Positions 7,444-12,796 of a stretch of DNA of 16,709 nucleotides are shown here, one piece after another (positions within the stretch are counted from its first letter, which is position 1; each line of letters opens with the position of its first letter). The translations under genes and the position numbers were made by a program. The notes beneath the pieces are model-generated. The model was given only the letters and a program-made list of their open reading frames with translations, did no database searches and was not told the DNA's origin. This stretch comes from Microcaldota archaeon (GTDB lineage: Archaea; Micrarchaeota; Micrarchaeia; Anstonellales; Anstonellaceae). The stretch spans positions 1 through 16,709 of the forward strand of contig JAHFEC010000008.1 of the NCBI GenBank assembly GCA_023248665.1, read 5' to 3'.

Positions 7444-7452
7444 TTTATAAAT
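7444..7452. promoter_or_regulatory. TATA element between tRNA-Arg and the RNA candidate, possibly bidirectional
   Basis: TTTATAAAT is nearly palindromic. On the minus strand it lies about 25-33 bases before the first base of tRNA-Arg (7419). On the plus strand a start about 26 bases downstream would fall near 7474, right before the first hairpin of the candidate structured RNA. Confidence 0.65.
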
Positions 7453-7475
7453 CTGAATCGGACAAATAGACGAAT

Positions 7476-7719
7476 CCCGAGGATATCTTTTCGGGGGAGA
7501 AAATCAGGAGGACACCAATCGGCGGCGAACCGCCGACTGTGCCCAGAGGCGCGAAGCAAGTGCCGGCTCTTCGGGGCCGACGCTGCCCAATCGGCCGTAG
7601 CCGATCCGGGCGTCGCGCCTCTCGGGTCGTGAAACTCGCCATGGCGCTACGGCGCCTGTCTTGCCAGCCGCTTCGCGTTTGGCGATGGAGAGGGGCGAAG
7701 ATAATTCATGTGTCTCCCC
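7476..7719 (+). ncRNA. Candidate structured RNA (multi-helix, UNCG tetraloops)
   Basis: No protein-coding frame here looks real. The base pairing is extensive. A 5' hairpin CCCGA/TCGGG spans 7476-7495. A closing helix pairs GGGGAGA (7494-7500) with TCTCCCC (7713-7719), which competes with the last 2 bases of that hairpin. TCGGCGG/CCGCCGA spans 7519-7536. A 10-bp helix AGAGGCGCGA/TCGCGCCTCT (7545-7554 with 7613-7622) encloses a C(UUCG)G-capped stem (7564-7579) and ATCGGC-CGTA-GCCGAT (7590-7605). GGCGC-UACG-GCGCC spans 7643-7656, and GCCA/TGGC encloses CGC/GCG (7663-7683). UUCG and UACG tetraloops closed by C-G pairs are hallmarks of stable RNA. There is no T-run before tRNA-Cys 9 bases downstream, so the two may be co-transcribed. 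I could not match it to RNase P or SRP RNA consensus motifs; a divergent known RNA or decayed palindromic DNA remain possible. Confidence 0.5.
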
Positions 7720-7728
7720 TGGTTCCGT

Positions 7729-7799
7729 GCCGGGTTGGCAGAGAGGCTATGCGTCCGCCTGCAGAGCGGAATAGAGGGGCTCGATTCCCCTACCCGGCT
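7729..7799 (+). tRNA. tRNA-Cys(GCA)
   Basis: The acceptor GCCGGGT pairs with ACCCGGC. The anticodon arm TCCGC-CTGCAGA-GCGGA reads GCA. The T-arm is AGGGG-CTCGATT-CCCCT, and the discriminator base is U73 (7799), the identity base for cysteine. The D-arm has a short 3-bp stem (GCA/TGC). Loop position 54 is C instead of the usual T, an oddity. No intron, and no encoded CCA. A weak AT-rich box (about 7700-7707) could act as its own promoter; otherwise it is read from the TATA element at 7444-7452 together with the RNA candidate. The run of seven Ts at 7805-7811 is its terminator. Confidence 0.9.
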
Positions 7800-7804
7800 T
7801 CCCC

Positions 7805-7811
7805 TTTTTTT
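7805..7811 (+). terminator. T7 terminator of tRNA-Cys
   Basis: Seven Ts after CCCC, 6 bases past the tRNA 3' end. The same CCCC-T7-GCG sequence is repeated at 7903-7916. Confidence 0.75.
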
Positions 7812-7829
7812 GCGAAGCTCGCGGCTCCA

Positions 7830-7916
7830 AGAGGGGCTCGATGCGCGCCTTCTGGCGCGCAATTGTGGCGCCCGAGCGCCACAGCTTTCCCCTACCCGGC
7901 TTCCCCTTTTTTTGCG
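7830..7916 (+). repeat. Second copy of the tRNA-Cys 3' end, split by a hairpin insertion
   Basis: AGAGGGGCTCGAT (7830-7842) equals 7773-7785 of the tRNA-Cys T-arm. The following 30 bases of the tRNA region (7785-7814: rest of T-arm, acceptor strand, discriminator, T7 terminator and GCG) recur exactly at 7887-7916. Between the two halves, inside the former T-loop, sit about 44 extra bases forming two perfect hairpins: GCGCGCC-TTCT-GGCGCGC (7843-7860) and TGTGGCGC-CCGA-GCGCCACA (7864-7883). The copy cannot make a tRNA: it lacks the 5' two-thirds. Duplicated tRNA 3' ends are typical scars of integrase-mediated insertion, but tandem duplication is also possible. Confidence 0.92.
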
Positions 7917-7931
7917 CATAATTCAAAGCCC

Positions 7932-7940
7932 TATTAAATT
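7932..7940 (+). promoter_or_regulatory. TATA box of the transglutaminase-like gene
   Basis: TATTAAATT begins 30 bases before the ATG at 7962; no Shine-Dalgarno site follows, consistent with a leaderless message. Confidence 0.7.
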
Positions 7941-7961
7941 TTCTCCCTTCATCTTCTTTTG

Positions 7962-9158
7962 ATGGTCGATTTCGGGAAGCATCGGGAATCCTTCCTCGTT
8001 GCGGCAGCCCTCGGCTTATTTCTTCTCCTTCTTGCCGCCTCCCTTGTCTGGACTGTTCTACAACTCAATTCGGCACAAGGGAAAATCTCATCCGATGAGG
8101 CGCGCATTTCCGTCATCGAGGCTCAAAATGCCAACCTCACCCAAAACCTCGCCGTCCTCTCCAGCCAGAAAAGCGGTCTTGAATATTCGCTTGCCGCGAC
8201 GAATTCCACCCTCCTTTCCACGCAGGACGCGCTCCGCCAGAAAGAGGCCGAAGCGGGCCGTCTCCAATCCGCCCTCGACGAAGCCCAGCACAACCTCACT
8301 TCGGCCCAATACCGCATCCAGACCCAGACGCAGAGCATCCGGCAGCTTCTGGCCGAGATCAGCGACACCCAATCCACGCTCAACAGCACGTGGCAATGGC
8401 TCAAGGACAACGCCTATCTGCCGGTCAATTTCAGCTGGAATTCGGACATCTTCAAGCAGCGCATATCCGAGGATTGCATTGATCTTGGGAACCTCAACCT
8501 CGGCTGCATCAGCTACCGCATGGAAAGCACCGCCCTCTCCTTGCGGTACAAGACCGACATCGCCGCCGGCAAAGTGGACCATCTGCAATCCCTGGAAGAG
8601 ACCATCCAGCGCGAGGGCGGGGACTGCGAGGATTATGCGCTTTTCGTCAAGGCCACGCTCAATTCCATCCAAGCAGAAAACAAGAATCTGCAAGCCGTGG
8701 CATGGGCGAGCGCCCACGGCGAATTCGTCATCTATCCGCGCGCGAGCGCCCATCCGGACTCCTATTTCTATTATCCGAACGCGAGCGCGGTGGACATGGG
8801 CTCATTGGACAATCTCCATCCCTATGTGGTCTGCTACAGCGTCGGCTCGTCCGGCCACTGCACCCTCGCCCTGTCCGACCATCCGATTTATTCCAGCTCG
8901 CAGGTAGGCTCGCTCGAAGGCGCGCGGGTGTTCGAGCCCCAGAACGGCGAATACTTGGGCACCGTCGGCAAGGAATTCTCGGTGTGCGAGCCGTCCGCCG
9001 GCGACTGCCAGCAGAGGCTCAACGACATCTTCCTCATCATCAGCGACGACGACATCTATCAGGCCTCTTCGGGCCGATGGACCGGGCCGGTGGACTACAC
9101 CCAGAAGCTATCGCTATTGCAGTCCGAATTCGAGAATTCGACGGCATCCGCAGGATAG
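7962..9158 (+). CDS. Membrane-anchored coiled-coil protein with a transglutaminase-like domain
   Basis: 398 residues. One N-terminal membrane segment (about 11-34) acts as signal anchor. A long heptad-rich coiled coil follows (about 38-148). The C-terminal globular domain carries GGDCEDYALF (219-228), the catalytic-cysteine signature of the transglutaminase-like/cysteine protease superfamily (C222). Candidate partners are H299 in SSGHCTLAL and D306. Several NxS/T sequons and further cysteines in this domain fit an extracellular location. Archaeal relatives are presumed surface proteases or cross-linkers; substrate unknown. I chose the ATG at 7962 over the TTG at 7959 because it lies 30 bases from the TATA box. 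Confidence 0.82.
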   Translation: MVDFGKHRESFLVAAALGLFLLLLAASLVWTVLQLNSAQGKISSDEARISVIEAQNANLTQNLAVLSSQKSGLEYSLAATNSTLLSTQDALRQKEAEAGRLQSALDEAQHNLTSAQYRIQTQTQSIRQLLAEISDTQSTLNSTWQWLKDNAYLPVNFSWNSDIFKQRISEDCIDLGNLNLGCISYRMESTALSLRYKTDIAAGKVDHLQSLEETIQREGGDCEDYALFVKATLNSIQAENKNLQAVAWASAHGEFVIYPRASAHPDSYFYYPNASAVDMGSLDNLHPYVVCYSVGSSGHCTLALSDHPIYSSSQVGSLEGARVFEPQNGEYLGTVGKEFSVCEPSAGDCQQRLNDIFLIISDDDIYQASSGRWTGPVDYTQKLSLLQSEFENSTASAG

Positions 9159-9162
9159 GACA

Positions 9163-9264
9163 ATGCCGTTCAAAGGCCGCAAGCCTTATATCCGGCAAAT
9201 GCGCAGGTTCCATCCGGATGCCTTCGCCGCTTCATCCGACGCGGGAAGCTTCAAGATCAGGTGA
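9163..9264 (+). CDS. Possible 33-residue basic peptide ahead of hicB
   Basis: An open frame MPFKGRKPYIRQMRRF... of 33 codons starts 4 bases after the preceding stop, with AGGATAGG just upstream. It ends at a TGA that overlaps the AGGTGA Shine-Dalgarno site of the next gene, an arrangement suiting translational coupling. It has no recognisable family and is short enough to be chance. Confidence 0.25.
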   Translation: MPFKGRKPYIRQMRRFHPDAFAASSDAGSFKIR

Positions 9265-9268
9265 AAGA

Positions 9269-9544
9269 ATGGACATCGTACTGAATATTCAGATTGACAA
9301 AGAGGGCAACTGGTTCGTCATCCATGATTTGAAATACGGGGTTGCCACCCAAGGGAAAACCATTCAGGATGCCATCTGCAATTTCCATGATGCGTTCGAG
9401 TCCTGTTTCGCGGATTCCGACTGGAGGCAAATCCATCATATCTCTTCAGAGGATAACATAAAGCCGGTGATTCATTTTGAGCAGATTACCGCAAATCTCG
9501 GGAGATCGCCTTATCAAAGCTTTTTGCAGGCACTATCCTTGTAG
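9269..9544 (+). CDS. HicB-like antitoxin
   Basis: 91 residues. The N-terminal half shows the HicB/UPF0150 pattern: MDIVLNIQIDKEGNWFVIHDL, then GVATQGKTIQDAICNFHDAFESC. In known type II HicBA systems, HicB neutralises the HicA mRNA interferase and often regulates the operon. The C-terminal half (about 48-91) shows no clear helix-turn-helix or ribbon-helix-helix, so a repressor role is not supported. Start: ATG 9269 with AGGTGA 4 bases upstream. A TATA-like CTTATATCC near 9184-9192 could drive it. The partner hicA follows immediately but is damaged. Confidence 0.75.
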   Translation: MDIVLNIQIDKEGNWFVIHDLKYGVATQGKTIQDAICNFHDAFESCFADSDWRQIHHISSEDNIKPVIHFEQITANLGRSPYQSFLQALSL

Positions 9545-9547
9545 CGC

Positions 9548-9709
9548 ATGCCCCGGCAAAGGCGACCATGTCATCATGTCATCATCAAGGGCGTCATCGA
9601 AGGGCAGATGCGCGTCTTTGTGATTCCGCGCCATGCCGAGCTTGCCAAAGGCACTCTCTTGGGCATCCTCCATCAGGCCGGCTTGAACCGGGAGCAATTC
9701 ATCGACAGG
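9548..9709 (+). pseudogene. Degraded hicA toxin
   Basis: The frame beginning at 9548 gives HHVIIKGVIEGQMRVFVIP, then ELAKGTLLGILHQAGLNREQF. This matches the central and C-terminal part of HicA (RNA-binding fold; histidine of the G-S/D-H motif, then KKGTL...ILRQAGL). Two defects are visible. The N-terminal 20-25 residues with the first helix are missing, because the frame abuts the hicB stop. A tandem GTCATCAT duplication (9570-9585) shifts the frame; removing one copy restores GKGDHVIIKG. After about 9709 the frame runs into the hairpin cluster without family similarity. A functional short toxin starting at 9548 is unlikely but not excluded. Confidence 0.65.
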
Positions 9710-9722
9710 CCGGCAGAGAAAC

Positions 9723-9740
9723 CGGGCACTTTAGTGCCCG
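9723..9740. repeat. 8-bp hairpin after hicA
   Basis: CGGGCACT (9723-9730) and AGTGCCCG (9733-9740) are exact complements with a TT centre. It could be an old terminator for the hicBA unit. The palindrome GCCGGCGCCGGC lies just downstream at 9750-9761. Confidence 0.65.
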
Positions 9741-9771
9741 CAAGTGAATGCCGGCGCCGGCCGGATCGAGA

Positions 9772-10007
9772 ATTCGCCGAAGGGCGTAATACCCGGCGCT
9801 CCCGATTCGCCGCTAAAAAAGCGGCGAATGGGCAACGTGGCGCGAATTGTCGCGCCACGTTTGTTAGCGCTGGGTTCCGAGCCGCAGCGATGCCCAACCG
9901 CAGTTGGGCAGACTTCCCGATGCGCCTCCAGAGGCGAATGGGCCCCAAGGCGCCGATGCGCCTTGCGGGCGGCTGCAGGCCGAAGCAGAGGACGCCCTTC
10001 GGCGAAT
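9772..10007. repeat. 236-bp hairpin-array element bounded by 16-bp inverted repeats
   Basis: ATTCGCCGAAGGGCGT (9772-9787) is the exact reverse complement of 9992-10007. Inside are five perfect hairpins: ATTCGCCGC/GCGGCGAAT (9805-9829), AACGTGGCGCG/CGCGCCACGTT (9834-9861), TGCCCAAC/GTTGGGCA (9891-9910), CGCCTC/GAGGCG (9923-9936) and CAAGGCGC/GCGCCTTG (9946-9965). Weaker pairings occupy the gaps. No coding frame looks real. The first and fourth hairpins share flanks (CCCGAT before, AATGGGC after), and each is followed at once by a second GGCGC-type hairpin. It could be a non-autonomous mobile element (MITE-like) or a large structured RNA; no clear target-site duplication is visible. Confidence 0.8.
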
Positions 10008-10045
10008 CTGATGCGGATGCTGGATTAAAATCGGGGCAGGATAGG

Positions 10046-10054
10046 AATATATAT
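10046..10054 (+). promoter_or_regulatory. TATA box upstream of the small basic protein
   Basis: AATATATAT at 10046-10054 predicts a transcription start near 10077, about 125 bases before the ATG at 10202. The predicted start coincides with the first bases of the 9-bp stem described in the next entry. Confidence 0.6.
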
Positions 10055-10073
10055 CCCTCACGCGCTTACCCTA

Positions 10074-10160
10074 TAGCGAACCGAGAAAGTTTTCCGACTG
10101 AAAGCCAGGGGTCATTCGACGAGGTTCGCTAGAAGTGGCCCGGGGAAACATTCCCGGGGC
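10074..10160 (+). promoter_or_regulatory. Structured 5' leader or small RNA ahead of the 43-residue gene
   Basis: TAGCGAACC (10074-10082) pairs perfectly with GGTTCGCTA (10123-10131), enclosing about 40 bases with only small internal pairings (GTC-ATTC-GAC). A second hairpin, GCCCGGGGAA/TTCCCGGGGC (10138-10160), has one G-G mismatch. Placed between a TATA box and a Shine-Dalgarno-led gene, this could be a regulatory leader or a separate small RNA. I did not recognise a known riboswitch or C/D-box signature. Confidence 0.45.
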
Positions 10161-10201
10161 ACTGTAATCAGCATTCGTTCAATCAAAAAAGGTGAAATTC
10201 T

Positions 10202-10333
10202 ATGAGAAAAGGCACATCCCGCGTAAGAACCATGTCCCGCAAGAGGATAACCTCTTCGAAGGCCAAAGCCAAGAAGCTGCGCGGCAAACTCCAGTCCATG
10301 CGGGCGAAGGGTGGAAAGCGCTGCCGCTGCTAA
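10202..10333 (+). CDS. 43-residue highly basic protein with a CRC tail
   Basis: The protein is MRKGTSRVRTMSRKRITSSK followed by AKAKKLRGKLQSMRAKGGK and RCRC. It has 18 Lys/Arg and no acidic residue in 43, with two cysteines at the very end. Evidence for translation is AGGTGA 6 bases before the ATG, a TATA box further up and T-rich termination just downstream. The composition implies nucleic-acid binding (DNA compaction or ribosome association) and the cysteines could bind metal or cross-link, but I do not recognise a family. An internal ATG at codon 11 is a weaker alternative. Confidence 0.7.
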   Translation: MRKGTSRVRTMSRKRITSSKAKAKKLRGKLQSMRAKGGKRCRC

Positions 10334-10338
10334 AGCGA

Positions 10339-10371
10339 TTTTTCTTGGTTTTTAATCCATTTTTTCCCGGT
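10339..10371 (+). terminator. T-rich terminator between convergent genes
   Basis: Three T-runs (ATTTTTC, GTTTTTA, ATTTTTTC) lie between the stop of the basic protein and the convergent helicase stop, adequate for archaeal termination of the plus-strand unit. Confidence 0.6.
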
Positions 10372-12603
10372 TTATTTCTCCCCCAATCCGTCTTTTGCTA
10401 TCTTGATTGCCTCATCCTTGTCCAGATAGCGGTTGTTATTGCCGCATTGGGGCGAGAAGATGCACGACGGGCAGCCTTTTTTGCAGGGGCAGGCTTTCAG
10501 CCGCTCATAGGCCATCCGGATGCATTCGGCATATCTTTTGAACACGATTTCGCTCACCCCGGAGCCGCCGGCCGAGCCCTCGTAATAGAAAATCCGCCCA
10601 TACGGGTTTGAGATGCCGCCCACTTCAGCCGCATCCGCCCCGCTCAAGGCCGGCATCATGCCGATGGACACATGCTCCAAAGCATGCAATCCTTCCCCGA
10701 ACGAGGCCGTCCCATTAGCCAAGTAATCCCAATCCGCCCAGAAGGCCTGGGTGTCGAATTCATAGACCAGCGGCTCGTCCAGCTCCCGTCGCCCGACCGA
10801 TTGCCCGTTCAGGCTGTCCTTGACCACGAAGCCGTTCACCTCGTGGGTGATGTGCACCGAGCCGCGCGTCAGCTTCACCTCGTTCCAATACCGTTCCTCC
10901 TCGACGCCGATCACCTCGGCGTGCTCGGTGCGTGTGGCCTGCGTATGATACGTGTCATCGTCGCCGGCCGGCTCCAGATAAGCGACCGCCTCGTCCAAAT
11001 CCAAGCCGCGCGAGACATACCGTTTTCCCCCTATGAGGTAAATGGCGCCCGGGAACAGCTCGCTGATGGCGATGGATTCCTCGCGCTCGCCCATCTGCTT
11101 CTTGGTATGCTTGTCCAAGATCCTCACTTGTCTTACGCAATTTCGCAGCGAGAGCGTGCGGATCTTCTGGGTGCCTTCCGGCGTGGGTATGATCATGTCG
11201 CCTAACCGGTGCAATAGCCCTTTCTCCATCAGCTCGCGCACAAGCTTCTCGTCCCCCTCGTGCAGATCCCCCTCATCGAGCGGTATATCCCTTGCGGCCG
11301 AGAGCAGGTGGATGGAGCGGATGAACGGATTGTCCGGCTTGGCATTGCAGCTTTCCGGCTTCCCGAGCAAATACACTTCCGGGTTCGCGGCATAGTACTG
11401 GTCCAGCGGGTTATCGCGTGCCACCAGCACGGCATACGAATCCTGCCCTTTCCTTCCCACTCTGCCAATCCGCTGCCTTAGCCTCGTCACCGTGCCCGGA
11501 AATCCCGCCAGAATGGCCGCATCGGCGTTGCCCACGTCCATGCCCAACTCTAGGGCGCTGGTGGCCGCTAAGATATTCACCCGTCCGGAATGGAATCCGG
11601 CCTCCAAATTTCGCCGGTCCTCCGAGGGCAGGCCGGAGCGGTAGACCGCCACGTCCATGCCGATCCTACGGCCGACCATGCCCAATCTTTCCACCATGTT
11701 GTGCGAATTGCCGAAGATGATGGTTTTTCTGTTGATTTCCTTGGCCACTTTCAACGACGTGGTCACCACGCTCTCGTCCCGCTCGCTGATGACGGCGTGC
11801 ATTGTTTTTCCTCTTGGCGAGCCGGTCCCCTCGATCAGGACGAATTCCTTCTCCGAGCATATCTTGGAGGCGAATTCGGGCGCATTGCCGATCGTGGCGC
11901 TCGAGACGATGAACTGCAATTTGTGCTTCCCGCCGGGCGCTTTGGCCGCGCTCGGGTCCAGCTCGATGAAATCGCCCACCGAGAGCTGTTTCGTCTTGCC
12001 TTTGGCCAGCCCCTTCCATTCCTCCTTCTTTTGCAATACCCTCTTGAGCCTCCAGAGCACGTTGGCCACGTGCGAGCCCAAGGTGCCCGAATACGCATGC
12101 ACCTCATCCACGACGACGTATCTTAGATTGTAGAAAAACTCATTCCAAATCCTCAGGTTCCCCAGCATGTAGTGGAGCATGTCGAAATTGGTGATCAGCA
12201 CCTGCGGCATCCTGTTCCTGATTTTCTGGCGCTGGCCCTGCGCCGTGTCGCCATCATACACCTCGGCCCTCACTCCCAGCTGCATGAATTCTCTTATGCG
12301 GCTCCACTGGTCTCTTGAGAGCGCTTTGGTGGGAAAAATAAGCAAGGAGGATTCGCCGCGCATGGCCGCCTCCACCACCGGAATCATGTAGCATTCGGTC
12401 TTTCCGGATGCGGTGGGGGCCATCAGTACGATGTTCTTGCCTTCTCTTATGGCTTCGATGGCTTTTTTTTGGTGGGAATATAGCTTCTTGATGCCTCTTC
12501 TATTCAGTATCTCCAATATCTTCGGATCTATCGGGGGCGGGTCGGCGAACTGGGCCTCGTGCGGGGGCTCCTCGAACCATTTTGGAGAATAGGAATCCAG
12601 CAT
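10372..12603 (-). CDS. DEAD/DEAH-box helicase with DUF1998-type C-terminus (Hrq1/MrfA-like)
   Basis: 743 residues. An ATP-dependent superfamily 2 helicase, with motif I APTASGKT (62-69), the Walker B DEVH box (166-169), motif III VSSATIG and motif VI RQRIGRVGRKG. The long C-terminal region ends in a five-cysteine cluster (CPCKKGCPSCIFSPQC, 705-720), matching the zinc-binding MZB/DUF1998 region of the RecQ4-like Hrq1 and bacterial MrfA families. Those act 3'-5' on DNA, and MrfA takes part in repair of mitomycin cross-links; a DNA-repair role here is inference from family. Start ATG 12603 has GGAGTG 4 bases upstream; an AT-rich box at about 12624-12634 is a likely promoter. It faces the VWA-protease gene divergently across 193 bases. 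Confidence 0.9.
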   Translation of the reverse strand: MLDSYSPKWFEEPPHEAQFADPPPIDPKILEILNRRGIKKLYSHQKKAIEAIREGKNIVLMAPTASGKTECYMIPVVEAAMRGESSLLIFPTKALSRDQWSRIREFMQLGVRAEVYDGDTAQGQRQKIRNRMPQVLITNFDMLHYMLGNLRIWNEFFYNLRYVVVDEVHAYSGTLGSHVANVLWRLKRVLQKKEEWKGLAKGKTKQLSVGDFIELDPSAAKAPGGKHKLQFIVSSATIGNAPEFASKICSEKEFVLIEGTGSPRGKTMHAVISERDESVVTTSLKVAKEINRKTIIFGNSHNMVERLGMVGRRIGMDVAVYRSGLPSEDRRNLEAGFHSGRVNILAATSALELGMDVGNADAAILAGFPGTVTRLRQRIGRVGRKGQDSYAVLVARDNPLDQYYAANPEVYLLGKPESCNAKPDNPFIRSIHLLSAARDIPLDEGDLHEGDEKLVRELMEKGLLHRLGDMIIPTPEGTQKIRTLSLRNCVRQVRILDKHTKKQMGEREESIAISELFPGAIYLIGGKRYVSRGLDLDEAVAYLEPAGDDDTYHTQATRTEHAEVIGVEEERYWNEVKLTRGSVHITHEVNGFVVKDSLNGQSVGRRELDEPLVYEFDTQAFWADWDYLANGTASFGEGLHALEHVSIGMMPALSGADAAEVGGISNPYGRIFYYEGSAGGSGVSEIVFKRYAECIRMAYERLKACPCKKGCPSCIFSPQCGNNNRYLDKDEAIKIAKDGLGEK

Positions 12604-12763
12604 CAGACACTCCTAATCAGGGAAAAATAATAAGCATCACGTATCCATTTCTTTGCCGCTAAATCCGTCAGTATTCGGATCTTCCGGCATCTGGGTCTTG
12701 GATTTGAGTTTTCTGACTGAAGTGCGAGTAAGTAGAAAAACACAAAGCCGAACATTTTCGAAG

Positions 12764-12774
12764 GTAATAAAAAG
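12764..12774 (+). promoter_or_regulatory. TATA-like box of the VWA-protease operon
   Basis: GTAATAAAAAG lies about 31 bases before the ATG at 12797, the same spacing as the other leaderless genes in the window. Confidence 0.55.
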
Positions 12775-12796
12775 CATGATTGCGCCCGTTTCTCCA

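Noticed and set aside
7502..7719. RNase P RNA or SRP RNA as identity of the structured RNA
   Set aside because: The closing helix suggested it, but I could not find the RNase P blocks (GAGGAAAGTCC-like and AGANAAATG/ACAGAA-like) or the SRP helix 8 motif. Kept as unidentified.
7647..7937. Protein frames on both strands across tRNA-Cys and its copy
   Set aside because: They run through a clear tRNA and duplicated tRNA sequence, and their peptide repeats simply reflect that duplication.
7838..9965. CRISPR array
   Set aside because: The hairpins differ in sequence and spacing, with no constant repeat and unique spacers of uniform length; no cas genes are present.
10074..10131. Hammerhead ribozyme, C/D-box guide or fluoride riboswitch in the leader
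   Set aside because: The core CUGANGA/GAAA, RUGAUGA or fluoride-riboswitch motifs are absent; only a CUGA and generic stems are seen.
9744..10132. Open frames through the hairpin array
   Set aside because: Arginine/alanine/glycine-rich composition caused by GC-rich palindromes; no ribosome-binding site or family pattern.
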